Positions 11,463-22,904 of a DNA stretch of 64,000 nucleotides are shown here, one piece after another; position 1 is the first letter of the stretch, and every line of letters starts with the position of its first letter. This DNA comes from Paramecium sonneborni. Lineage: Eukaryota > Ciliophora > Oligohymenophorea > Peniculida > Parameciidae. The notes under the pieces are model-generated. The model ran no database searches. It was given only the letters and a program-made list of their open reading frames with translations, and was not told the DNA's origin. The stretch covers positions 443,775 to 507,774 of the forward strand of contig CAJJDN010000017.1 in assembly GCA_905182985.1 (NCBI GenBank), in the 5' to 3' direction. Position numbers and translations under genes: made by a program.

Positions 11463-13271
11463 TCATTTTTCACTTTTAATCCATTACTCTAATTTTGCCA
11501 ATCTTTCATGATCAACTTTTTGAGCCTAAAAATAAATAATTGAAAATAATAAACTTTTTAAGATAACTACAAAATTTATATTTCTCCAAAAGAATCTCCA
11601 ATAGCAATTTTGGTACCATCTTTAGACCATTGTGATTTATTGATTGAATTATTACCAGATTTATATCTAGTAATTGGAGCCTCTAAATCATATGATAAAT
11701 CCCATAAATCAACATAACCTTCTCCATCAGTGGTTGAAAATAATGATGGATGCTAACCATTCCATTATACATCATAAACATAATCTTCTGAACATTCAAA
11801 AGTAGCTAAACATTTATTATCTGATTATGTTCTAGTATTCCATAATTTACAAGTCCAATCAAAAGAACTACTTAAAAGTAAATTAGAAATAATAGGTGAT
11901 GCTTATGGAGAAGAATTCAATGAAATTCCGCTAACAGGAGCTAAATGTTCTTCAAAAGGAATGACTATATTTTCATTAGTATTTTAATGTAATTTAGATT
12001 TATAAATACATCCATCTTCAGCGCCAACATAAAAATTATTAGCATCTCCTTAAGGAAAAACCATACAGGTTGAATTAACTTCAACTTAAGGATTAGTTGT
12101 TTATTATTTATTTTTTGTTTTTAAATCAATAATTTTTTATGGTTAATTTAATTATGCTAAATTCCATATACATATTCTTCCATCATTTGATGAAGATATT
12201 ACATTATTTGCATTCTATGATCCTACAATACTTAATCCATAAATAGGATAACTATGTCCACCGCTATTTAATGTTGATCTCTTCTCTGGTGTATGTTTTG
12301 CTCTTAAATCCCATACAACTACTTAACCATTATATAATCCTCCAAGTACTACATTTGGACTAAAAGGATGAAAACAAGCAGATGTTATTGGACTATTTGC
12401 AAAACAATAAAATTCAGGTCTAGATTTCAATTATAATGACCATAAAAGAACTACTCCTACTTAATCTGTTATTGATCCTTCTTCATTTTATGAATAAGCA
12501 GCTAAAAATGTATTTGGCAATGTAGGTGACCATTATATTGATGTTACTACTCTATTTTCTGTATATACTTTATCACTAAATGACAATAATTTTGTTAAAT
12601 TATCTTTTCCTATTTCTTAAGCCACTTATTAAGTATTCATTAAATCTTCAAGAACATCTACTTCCCCTCCGTGAATAGCTTTCTCTATTGTTTTTGAACT
12701 TCTTGAAAAAAATCTCTAAAATGATTAGGATTAAACTATAGAATTGATTTCTTCCATTGATATATTCTTTTCTACTTTTTCTATCACCTTTTCAGCACTT
12801 TATAAAATTTCTCTTTTCTTTCTAGAATCTCTTCTCACATTCTCCATTATTGGAATCACTTAGTCATCATTTTCCTACTTTTGTTATTGTATTTCAAAAT
12901 CACATTATACACCAAATTCTATTGTCATTACTTCTGTCTAAGGAGGAGCAGGATTGTTTGAATACATTTCTATTGTCTAAAATCCTAATTTCTTTCGCTT
13001 TGTTTGTAAATATAAACTTATTAAATCTGATTATTATGGAGGAGCTATCACACCTTAGTTTTAAGTTGGTTATGCTTAATGAGAAGATTAATTGCTATCA
13101 GCATTCTCCTCAACTTATGTTATCTATTAAGGTAATCTTACAGATGCAATCTAAAGCTATTATCTCATTTACTCTTCCTTTAGTCTTAAATCATTTTAGT
13201 AATTATTACCGTGCAATTTTTTCTTTTTTTTCTTGCAATAATTTTTATTTGTCTTGGTAATTGTTGTTCAT
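11463..13271 (-). CDS. DYNC1I: Cytoplasmic dynein intermediate chain
   Basis: Bridges the dynein heavy chains to light chains and dynactin. ATG 13271, TGA 11465-11463, introns 13185-13209 (25 nt) and 11526-11554 (29 nt), 584 aa. The Lys/Glu/Gln-rich N-terminal helix (LLQEKKEKIARLKEE) matches the dynactin-binding coiled coil of the family. A Gln-rich linker follows. The segment FFSRSSKTIEKAI near residue 190 matches the conserved pre-propeller signature, and a C-terminal WD40 propeller follows (VVLLWSLQ, QVVVWDLRAKH, RICIWNLAQ, CKLWNTR, YVDLWDLS). The pre-propeller signature argues for the cytoplasmic rather than axonemal class. Confidence 0.93.
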
Positions 13272-13341
13272 TTAATTTAATTATTTGAATTTATATTTTA
13301 TTTAATTTTCGCAATCGATGAATATATTTAAATAAATCAAC

Positions 13342-15096
13342 TCATATTTATTAGTATTACTTAGAGTTATCAATGATGTAAAGTAGTTGTTTTATTTAAA
13401 CTTCATTAAGTTAATACAATTTACTATATTTCTAAATTAAAATTCTCACATTCTACTTTGATGGACTAAAACTTAACATATTTTCTATTAATGATCCTAA
13501 GAATCCAAATGTTGTATTTTTTTCTCTTTTAAATATAAATAATATATTTATACCTATCAATTGAATCATTAAGATTTTCATTAACTCTCATTGAATATTG
13601 TTTTTTCATCTCCTCATGTAAACATTCAAAGAATATAGCATCCCATAAATCAAGTTTTTCAAAAATTATATGTTTTCGAATACCATCAAACAAAAATACT
13701 TTCTCAGTCTTCTCAATCCTATAAAATGTAAAAGTCATCAACATTAATTTTCTTACTGTAAAAGCATCCTACTCTTCCAAACACTATCAAATAAAATCAA
13801 ATATTATACCAGATCTAGAATTTAATTTAATAAATTTATAGTATTATTGTATGAAATCTAACAAATCTCAAATTTTTTATCCAATCTGAATTACTAAAAT
13901 CTTAATACCCAAATCTATCTTCCAATCAAATTGCGATTTAATAAATTTATTAATGATTTTAAATTCACTTCTTAAGATGTCCATAACTCTTACATTTAAT
14001 TATGGATTCTCTCTTAACATAATGAAATATTTGTTATCAAATCTGAATTTTATTGTTAAAGCATTATATTAATCGTTTATTAATCATTTTTCAAAATATC
14101 CATATTTAAAGTTATCTATTCTCTATCACATTAAATACTCTGACATCTTGTATCAATAAAATGAGTAATACGATCTAACCAATTATTTTCAACTTTTTCA
14201 ACTGAACATTATACAAAACTTTTCTATTCTTGATATTTGATAACCAATGATTTTAAATATTATTCCTTATACCTATAAAGACTGAATTCAGCAGTAATTT
14301 AATTTAAATTCTATTTTGTTAATAATAATTTACTTCAAAAACTCTTTCATTTTAGAATAATTAATTCATTGCTTTTTTCATTAACTCTACTCTATCTTAA
14401 TCTTAAATTTAAAACTCTTCAACTATCTTTGAAATCCTTAATTCATATCCTTATAGATATTATTCATATGATGTTTATTAGTTACTTAGTTTTTCTTTTA
14501 ATTCTTTAAGATTTCTGAACAATTTATCTGATTTTAATGTATTTTCATTTTTCTTTTATGGTGGCAATTGACTTAAATACTCTTGTGAAAACCTCATTAT
14601 TTAATGTTGAAAATAATCATTTTTTTTTAAATTCAATTAACTAATAAGCTAGTTGTTCTATATAATTTTAATACCTTTTCAATTTCTGTTCTTTCTAGTT
14701 TTAATTGCCCAGATAACTTACGACCATCAGATATCAATCCTCTCACCTTATTTGTTTAATCTTTTACTAATAAACTCAATTAATTGATTATGTAATCTTT
14801 AATAAATTATGCATATGCTCTCGACTCTTTAATCTTTTGTCTTATTTCATTACAATATAAATTTATTATTTTTTCTAAATTCACCGCACAATCTGCTGAA
14901 TTCTTATTCAATACCAATTCAGAAATTCCATCTTCCAAATTCTTTGAATATTCATATTCAGCATTCACACGATTTTACAAGGAATCAATCATTTTTGTTA
15001 TATCATTTCTCCCTTTTGTTGATTCTCTAACTACATTTTCAAAATATTCCTATTCTTATCCACCTATATATTTTTATATAGTTAAAGTCAAACTCA
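13342..15096 (-). CDS. F-BAR-like membrane-bending protein
   Basis: ATG 15096, TGA 13344-13342, with several short introns, including 28 nt at about 13527-13554. The N-terminus reads IQKYIGGQEQEYFENVV, then STKGRNDITKMIDSL and AEYEYSKNLEDGI. This is the beginning of an FCH/F-BAR domain, which dimerises and shapes membranes. Residues about 60-300 remain helical and charged. The C-terminal third (IEKTEKVFLFDGIRKHI, then LWDAIFFECLHEEM) is a separate conserved-looking domain I cannot name; no SH3 domain is seen. F-BAR proteins usually act at the plasma membrane and in endocytosis. Confidence 0.72.
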
Positions 15097-15977
15097 TATA
15101 AAAATTATAGCATTTTAATTTTCATTATAAATATCTATTAATACTCATCTATATTATTAAAAAAGAACATCACGTGATTATTATTGTTTATCATTCAGAG
15201 ATTATTTGAAGAGTGCTAATCAAAATATTATATATGAAAAACTTTATGATCCAATATAAAATATTAATAATAAAAATTTATCTATTTTTTTGCAGTTTTA
15301 ATTTTATAAAATTAATTTTTATGTTTACAACTTAATTATGAACTTCTAAATTTAGGTTTATTATTATTATTCTGAAATTTTATTTATTCTAAGTTAATAG
15401 CTTATATTTGTTAGATCGAATATAAATTTTGCTACATTATTAAATTAAGTTTTTTTATTAAATGAAAAATAAATTTATTCTAAAATTTTATCGATTCTGA
15501 CTCTTACTTTAAATCAAATTTATAACATCACTTTATTAGAGGTAAATTAAATTACAAAACTTATTATATTTATTGATATTATTATTTAATAACAACAGAC
15601 AAAAAATTTTAATAATTATTCAAAATGAGTAAATAAAAGTCTGAAAGAGTAATTAAAAAAATAAAATTATATTTTTAAAAAAATTTACAAAAATTTGCTG
15701 TTTTTTTTTCAATTGAAAGATTCCAAAAATAATCTTTATAATCAAATAATTTCTGGAGATATTTTTTTTTTAAATCTACTTGATATAAAATAAAATTTAA
15801 ATGAAAATAATTTCAATAGTCTTAAAAGCTAAGTTTGAAAGAGAATTATTAAAAATAAATAGTATTTAATAATAATACAGAAAAAAATAAAAAAATAACA
15901 ATATATAGTAAAAAGAATAAGGATAACTTGAAATCCAAAATATTGTTTAAATTTGAAATATTATTGTTCTTAATTTA
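15097..15977. other. Intergenic, no gene seen
   Basis: Very AT-rich sequence with frequent TGA/TCA in all frames. It separates two genes of the same strand. No tRNA, long repeat or conserved motif is visible. Confidence 0.6.
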
Positions 15978-17449
15978 TCAAACGGACTTTAAAAATTCTT
16001 TTAGTTTATTTAATTTAAGAACTGCTTGATCCATATAATTTTTAAATTCTACCCAGGTTAACTAGATTAATTATAATAATTATTACTGTTCTATCATTAG
16101 ATTGCTTGTCATTTTCAGAATTTAAGTCATCAACTACTTCTTGAGCAAGTTAAGCAACCATTTCTTCAAAGTTTTCATTTTAGCCTTTTAACTATGAAAT
16201 AAATAAAATAATTCAAACTTTAAATTTAGTTTACATATCTTTCATGTTATCTGTTAATAATTATTTAATTTCTAGAATACTTAATGCTCCACTATTATCT
16301 TTATCATATTTATTAAAGAGTTATTTAAGATTTCCTCTAAATTAAAATTTTCCTTTATCTTCAACACATAAATATTGAATCCATTCTTCTCTTGAAACAT
16401 ATCCTGAATTATCTTTATCTAATATTTTCATTTCTTCTTTAATTCTAAATAAGTCTGGTTTATCTCCTTCATAAGCATATAATAAATATTTCAATTCTTA
16501 AATTGAAGTTTAGTTATCAGAATTAATATCAGATGCATCAAAAGCACTCCATGCTGCCATAATATCTTCATAAGCTTCTTTTAAAATTCCATTAGGATAT
16601 TATGAATTCATTTCATCATGCTTTTAATGTATTTTAGTAGATTAAATTAATATTTCAATTAATAATTCAATAGTATCTTTCTTTTATTCTTTAAGTTCAG
16701 TTAGAAATAATGATTTTATTGAATCAGCATCACAATATTATTAATTTTCTCCTCCTGAAGCAGACTCATAAAGCTTTTAAAAGAATATACGTCTTTCTTT
16801 AGCTCTTCTGTCAGCATTTTCAAATGTTTGTATTAATGCATATTATAACATAAAATCTTATAGTTCCCATGAATTCAATAGCCAAATACTGAATTCATGG
16901 AATGATATTGATGCACTCCTATCTGAATCTAATTAAATAAACATTTTTTCTGAAAAATATTCTAAATCCTTTAGTTCTGGAGGTTACAGTTTTGCAATTT
17001 TACATAATGCTCTTATACTTGTTTATAATGTCATAATGAGTTCTTTTTTTTCAATTTCACCTGATTAATCAAAATCAAACATTTTATATATGAATTCTAA
17101 TTTAATGTTAAATTCTTCTCCGCAAAAGACAATCTATATTAGATAAAATCAATTTATACTATGACAGCTAAACTTTCATAAATATCTACTTATCCAGCAG
17201 CTGAATTATTATTTTCTAATAATAAAAATACTTATTCAGTCCATTCTTCTAGAATTCCACCAAATACATCTAAATATTCATCTAATATTAAAGTGCTTTT
17301 AGTTGGATAAGAATCATTTATCATTTCTATACACTAAAAATTCCATATTTCTTTACATCATTTATATGTTAGAGTTTTCTTGTTTTAAGGAAATGAATCA
17401 AAGTTTCTTCCAATGGTCCTTTTGGTACAGTTCTAAAATAATTACCCAT
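15978..17449 (-). CDS. EF-hand calcium-binding protein
   Basis: ATG 17449, TGA 15980-15978. Introns near the 3' end (27 nt ending about 16175; 25 nt about 16060-16085) join the last exons, which encode LTWVEFKNYMDQAV. At least five EF-hand loops can be read: DFDQSGEIEKKE, DSDRSASISFHE, DINSDNQTSIQE, DKDNSGYVSREE and DKDNSGALSILE. The second and third are divergent and may not bind Ca2+. The protein begins MGNYFRTVPK; Gly2 could in principle be myristoylated, but position 6 is Arg, so this is weak. Likely a cytosolic Ca2+ sensor of the large ciliate EF-hand set; its partner is unknown. Confidence 0.85.
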
Positions 17450-17641
17450 TTTTAATTAAAAAAATATATTAAAAATATTATATGAAATCAGTTTTATCTA
17501 TTTCTTATAGCATTTAAATATTGATGTTTGTTCATTTTAAAACGAACTCAATCGAAATAATTAATTAAGTGCAAAAATCATTTTTATATCAATAATTTAA
17601 ATTAGTTCTTTATTTATTATAGTAATAAATATTATTTTAAA

Positions 17642-19744
17642 ATGTATTAAAAAGTTGTAAATTTGGTACAAGTTGCTGATATGTTTGGAGCTGATATAAC
17701 ATTGAATATTTAAAATAAAGGAAAATTTACTTCCTTTTTTGGAGGTTTCATGAGTTTAGTAGTATGGATTGCTATGCTATACGTGTTTATTTCATAAGGA
17801 ATGGACTTAATTAATAGAGAAGATTAATAAGTACGACTTTCTTTAAGAATAAGGCTATCACAAGAACAATTAATGATATAAGTCCAAATGCTAGAGTTCT
17901 CAATATCTCCAATTTTATGATAGGAATTAAGTTAGATGACCCCTTATAAATCTTATTTAATACCACAAATTAGACAATGTTCAACATTACAATATATTAA
18001 AATCACATAACTACATTTCCTAATAAAACTAGAATTAAAACAGTTAATACAAGTCTAATTTTAGAACCTTGTACTAGTGAACATTTTTCATCATTAAATT
18101 TGATATCGGATTCAGATCAAATGGAAAGTTATACTGCATATTTTTGCCTACCTTTAAATTATTCTTTTGTTTTGGAAGGCACATACAATTCTTAAAGTTT
18201 TTAATATACTTCAATTAAAGTTTCTGCTTGTAAAGGTTCATCATAATGTTTCTCTAATGATTAATTAAGTTTATTACCTGAAAGGCAGGCATTTAAATTA
18301 TCTACTTTAATGTTTACTACTATTATAAATCCTTTTTCTAATGATGAAATTATTTCTCAATAACTTTTTTAAGATTTTTATCAATAAACCAAGAAATTCT
18401 AAGAGCAGGTGTCAGATATTTTTTTAGAGCCAAATACTCTTTAGATTGATAACTCAATTTTTCCTTTTGAAGAAGATTCTTTCTTTGGAGAATATTGGTC
18501 ATTCCGTTTAGGAAATATAAGAAGTTTTACTGTAAAATATTTATTAAATAATTTAGAATGATTATGCAGAACCAACTAATTATTTTACAGTGAATCTTAG
18601 AATTTCTTCAGAATATTATTCTTCATATATATCATACAAAAAATTTGGTGATTTCATTTCTTTTATAGGTGGTACTTTAAAAGTGATAACTAGTTTAATA
18701 GGGATTATTGTTATTAAATATAATACAATAGGATTTAAATTAATGTTAGCTAGTACTCTTTATTAGTGTAAAATAGATGATGTTTCTCAATCTCAAAAAA
18801 AAGCAGAATAAAATGATATTTTTAAATTTATTTAAAAAGAGAAAGAAAAAGCAGAGGCTATGTTACAAAGATTTAGAGGATCAACAAAAAAATTGTTTTA
18901 ATTCAATAAAGTTACTGGTATTTTTAAATCTTAAAGATTTACTTAAGTCTATAAATCAGATGCAGAACTCCTCAAAGATATTTAATAATAATCTAATCTT
19001 AAAGAAATAGATTCAGTAAAATTAGAACCAACTAGTCATGAACATGGATCTATAGACCATCTAAAGGATGCTTTCATATAAAACATGGTTTAACATTTGC
19101 TTATGGCTAATGAAAAAATTAAATTGGGATTGAATTTTGTAGTTTATTATCTTTCCTGTTTTAGACATTTCGAAAGATATAAAAGAATTTATATTGTCCT
19201 ACAAAAATCAACAATCAATATTAATAATGATTTAGATATTGTACTAATCTTATAAAAGCTTTAAGAAATTAATAAAATAAAATATTTATTACTTGACAAA
19301 CATCAATTGCAACTTTTTAATTACATTCCTTAACCAATAATTACATGGCATGGACTATAAGGAAATGACCAATAATTATAAAAGAATACTATAGCCAAAC
19401 TTAATGTAATAGGTAAAGTATCTAGATATGATACTCGAAGCAAAATGTTAAAATTATTTAGAGCATATGAAGAAGTAAAAATGGATGAAAATTAAAAACA
19501 AATTAATTCTAGAATTATTGAATAATTAGGACCTATTGTTTAAAATGTCTTCCAATAATCTCATTAAATAGCAGAAGACTATAATAAGATGAAATAAGAG
19601 GAAGAAATGCATATCAAATCCAAAAAACAACCTCCCTTAAATACTATGAATATTTCTTAACGTAATTTAATATAGACTTATGGTCCAAATTATTTGTAAT
19701 CAAAATCAGATGCAATCGAAATTGAGGACATTGTTTTTGAGTGA
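17642..19744 (+). CDS. Ciliate membrane protein, paralogous in plan to 1177-2612
   Basis: ATG 17642, TGA 19742-19744, introns 17831-17853 (23 nt) and 18532-18556 (25 nt), 684 aa. The opening VADMFGADITL leads to a membrane segment at about residues 36-55 (FMSLVVWIAMLYVFISQGMD). A large Cys-containing ectodomain follows, with DFISFIGGTLKVITSLIGII as the second membrane region near residue 340. The roughly 300-residue cytosolic tail is charged and helical. The gene at 1177-2612 shares the motif and layout. Function unknown; it could be a surface or vesicle protein. Confidence 0.85.
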
Positions 19745-19840
19745 TTAAAACATTTTTGTTATTTATATTATATTAAATTTTCTAAAAGTATTATATATAA
19801 GTAGAAATTATTTATATTTGCAAATATAAATTTACAATTC

Positions 19841-20205
19841 TCAATTTTGCTCTTATTAGGCTGCTTATAACTAGTAGGTTATAAAATAAATTATTAACTT
19901 CTTTTTTTAATTCTGCAACTTCTCTCTTTAATTTGATATTTTCATCCTTTAATTTTTCATATTCTAATTTAAGTTTATCTACGTCGATATCTACTGGAGA
20001 TCCTAAATACTTTTTAACATAACTAAAGTAACAAACTTTATTTACTCAATAGCATTATTTGGTTTTTCAGGTTCTTCATATAACCCAACCAAAACTCTTG
20101 TAAGTTAATCTATGACTCCAGCCTTCTCTAAATATTTTCTAAATTCTTCTTTTTTTGAATCTGTTGTCTATCTCATAGCATATTATATTTTACTTAAAAA
20201 CTCAT
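19841..20205 (-). CDS. MYCBP: MYCBP/AMY-1 homologue
   Basis: ATG 20205, TGA 19843-19841, three introns (20168-20193, 20023-20045, 19871-19898), 95 aa, the normal family length. The hallmark reads KKEEFRKYLEKAGVIDQL followed by VLVGLYEEPEKPNNAI, then YVKKYLGSP and a C-terminal coiled coil of Leu/Glu/Lys heptads. In animals MYCBP binds Myc and AKAPs and is found in cilia and flagella; in a ciliate an axonemal role with an AKAP-like radial-spoke or central-apparatus partner is the likelier inference. All three introns are needed for the conserved junctions to read through. Confidence 0.93.
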
Positions 20206-20385
20206 CAATTTTTAATATATTTAATTATTATTATTGATTAAAAATAACTATAAAATTTGTAATTCAGAATTCATACAATTGATCTTTATATATAATTATT
20301 CTGTTTTTATCAATATACTTAAAAGAAGTTACAAATCATTATAAAGATTATCATTATTTTATATAATAAATAATATATTTATTTG

Positions 20386-21183
20386 ATGGATAAATTCTAA
20401 AAAGAAATTTTACTAATAAACAAAGACATATATAATTAACTATATGACACAAAATCATATACTAAATTAGAATAGTTAAAAAAATTGGACCTGTAACCAT
20501 CTCCAATAAGTGTAGCAAAAGATTTATTAAGTGTAAGAGAAAACCCTAAAGATTATGTTAAATAGCATAAATTAGATTTTAAGCTTAGATAAACATAATT
20601 TTGGTAGCCATCAATTAAAGACACTTTGACATATTAATAAGCAATTTAGCAATAATAATTATCAGGAATTCAATAAGATTAGTAATAGTAACTGTCTGAT
20701 ACTACAAATGCTATATCATTTATAGAGGTTTCAAAGAATGAAGAATCATAAATGTAATAATCTTCACAGTCAACAAGAAGGAAAATATTGGTAAAATCAA
20801 GGCTTTCAAAATAACCTAGTGATTCATCTATATGGAAGAAACCTTTAAAATAAATTAATAAAATAGTTTTATAATTAAAATAAGATAGCAAAGCTGAGTA
20901 TTTTGCTATTATAAAATATGAAGATGCAAGTAATTAACTTGAATAGAAATCTATGGATACCAATAAGAAAATTTAATGGGATTGCTAAGTAAAATTTGAG
21001 ATAACTGATGAATAAAATTTATACATAATTATTGTACAATAATAATAAGGAAAGATTGGATAATAGAATGTATTATAATAATAGATAAATATATAAAATG
21101 TTGAGAAATAGTTTTAATAAGAAGTGCAATTAAAGTATTTAAAAAACACAATCAATGCTACTTTATTAGTTGATTTTAATTGA
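20386..21183 (+). CDS. Protein with C2-like C-terminal domain
   Basis: A single open frame from ATG 20386 to TGA 21181-21183, 265 aa, no intron. Residues 1-90 are helical and charged. A Ser-rich middle (about 110-150) follows. The C-terminal half alternates hydrophobic strands (KIVLQLK, AEYFAIIKY, CQVKFEI, LYIIIVQQQQGKIG), which resembles a C2 beta-sandwich. No clear Ca2+-binding Asp set is present, so if it is a C2 domain it may bind lipid or protein without calcium. The assignment is weak. Confidence 0.7.
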
Positions 21184-21548
21184 AATTTTATTTTATATAA
21201 TAAAAAATCTAAATATCTAATTACTATTCTATTATATAATATAATTATTATAAGAATTAAATTTTTATTAGATAAAATAGGTTTTATTTATCTCTAATGA
21301 TAATAGTTAAAAATAAGAATGAATTTGTTGATTAGACTAAGCATATTTAAATAAAGAAGTAGCAAAAAAGATTTTCTTCATGAAATATTTTATTTGAACT
21401 TTTCTTATGAAATTTTATAAAGTATGATTATTTTTAGAGAAAATAAAATACATTAATTTGATGTCAAAATAAGAGAACTATGAAATAAGTTAAAGTTAGT
21501 GAATTATCATTTAAATTAATTTTAATTTAATAGTAATAATAACTATTA

Positions 21549-22381
21549 ATGAGATAATAAATTTCTGCACCTGGTTATGGAGTAGGATACAAGACTCCAT
21601 TCTCTGTAAATTGTTAAGGAGCTGTAAAACTTATCTCTTAGAGCTCATATTAAAATTAAATGTAAGCTATAGGTCAACAACAATTTTAACATCAATAACA
21701 AAGTTTTCCATAACAAATCAATAAATAAATATATTCAATTAATGGCAATTCCAACTCAAATAGAGGAACATGGGATTAATAAGGAGGAGTCTAAAGAATT
21801 TAAACACCTCATGGAAATACTTCTGTATAAAGTCCATTATAGGTTATTGATTTGTAGTAAGTAGAAGAACCTTGGAGGATAAAGGTTAGCGAATTAGAAA
21901 ATAGAATATAAGAATTAGAGGCTCAACAATAAATAAAATTAGATGATGAGGATGAGGAAAGCGAATTATCCTAAGCATATAGTTAAATTTAACAGTTAGT
22001 TAACACAATAAAAATATTACAAGAGGAAATTCAGTAATTATAAGAAAAACTTGAGTAGAAATAAAATGTTATAGATGGTTAAGATAGATAGATATAAGAA
22101 AAAGATAAAGAAATTGAAGAAGCTAATTAATATATTTAAGAATTACATGGATAATTAGAAGAATAGACAACAAATGTAGAAGAAAAACATAAATACTTGT
22201 TTGATGAAGTAAACACATGGAAAAAGAAGTTCATAGAATAAAATAAGTAATTATTCAAATCTATAATAGGGAATTTCATCAGAAATAAGAAGAGCTAATG
22301 ATTTTGTAAGCTGAACTCGATAATCTTAAGAATGCTCAAATAATTATTGGTAAATCAAGTGATTATAAACAAAAAAAATGA
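21549..22381 (+). CDS. Coiled-coil protein with Gly/Gln-rich head
   Basis: ATG 21549, TGA 22379-22381, one 23-nt intron (22247-22269), 269 aa. The N-terminus (SAPGYGVGYKTPFS) and the next 90 residues are Gln/Asn/Ser/Gly-rich and probably disordered. Residues about 105-260 form an acidic coiled coil (ELENRIQELEAQ, then DDEDEESEL). No catalytic motif. The tail ends YKQKK. A structural or scaffold role is likely but not demonstrable. Confidence 0.82.
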
Positions 22382-22451
22382 CATCAAAATTATATATGTT
22401 AAGGATTATTATTATTAATAATTTAATTATTTATTATCGAAATATACAAAA

Positions 22452-22843
22452 ATGTTGTAAAAATGCATTCAATTAGCTAAATCAGCTTAATTTTCACAAA
22501 TGGTGAAATCTTATACAAGTTTAGCTCAACATAAATGGTTAGACTATGATGAAACTCATAAAGTATTTATTTTAAATTAAAAACAATAAGAAATCTTTAT
22601 AAACACACAAAAGTAGAGCAGAAGAATTTATACATAAGATACCTGTAATTGAGGTGGACTCTGATGTTGTTAGATGTTTGGTAATTTAAAACATTGATCA
22701 ATATTTAGGGAGGAACGCATATTAATGCAGGACATCCTTAAGTATATATAAAGTTGGATACAAGAACAGAAGGTACTCCTTAGACATGCAAATATTGTGG
22801 ATTATAATATATCAAAAAGGGCCATGGATCACATCATCATTGA
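22452..22843 (+). CDS. NDUFS6: Complex I subunit NDUFS6 (13 kDa, zinc-binding)
   Basis: ATG 22452, TGA 22841-22843, two 28-nt introns (22563-22590, 22681-22708), 111 aa. The C-terminal zinc motif is intact: Cys in VVRCLGG, His in GHPQVYIKL, and TCKYCGLQY with the two final Cys. The protein ends in a His-rich tail like animal NDUFS6. The N-terminus is basic/hydroxylated without acids, fitting mitochondrial import. It helps assemble the matrix arm of NADH dehydrogenase. The gene converges on the reductase-acyltransferase gene with 61 bp between the stops. Confidence 0.94.
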
Positions 22844-22904
22844 GGAATAATCATAAACATTATAATAATTAATAAATATAATATATGAGTCTAATTTACA
22901 ATAC

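Noticed and set aside
12850..13260. Plus-strand open frame of 136 codons
   Set aside because: It is antisense to the N-terminal part of the dynein intermediate chain, whose motifs and introns are clear on the minus strand.
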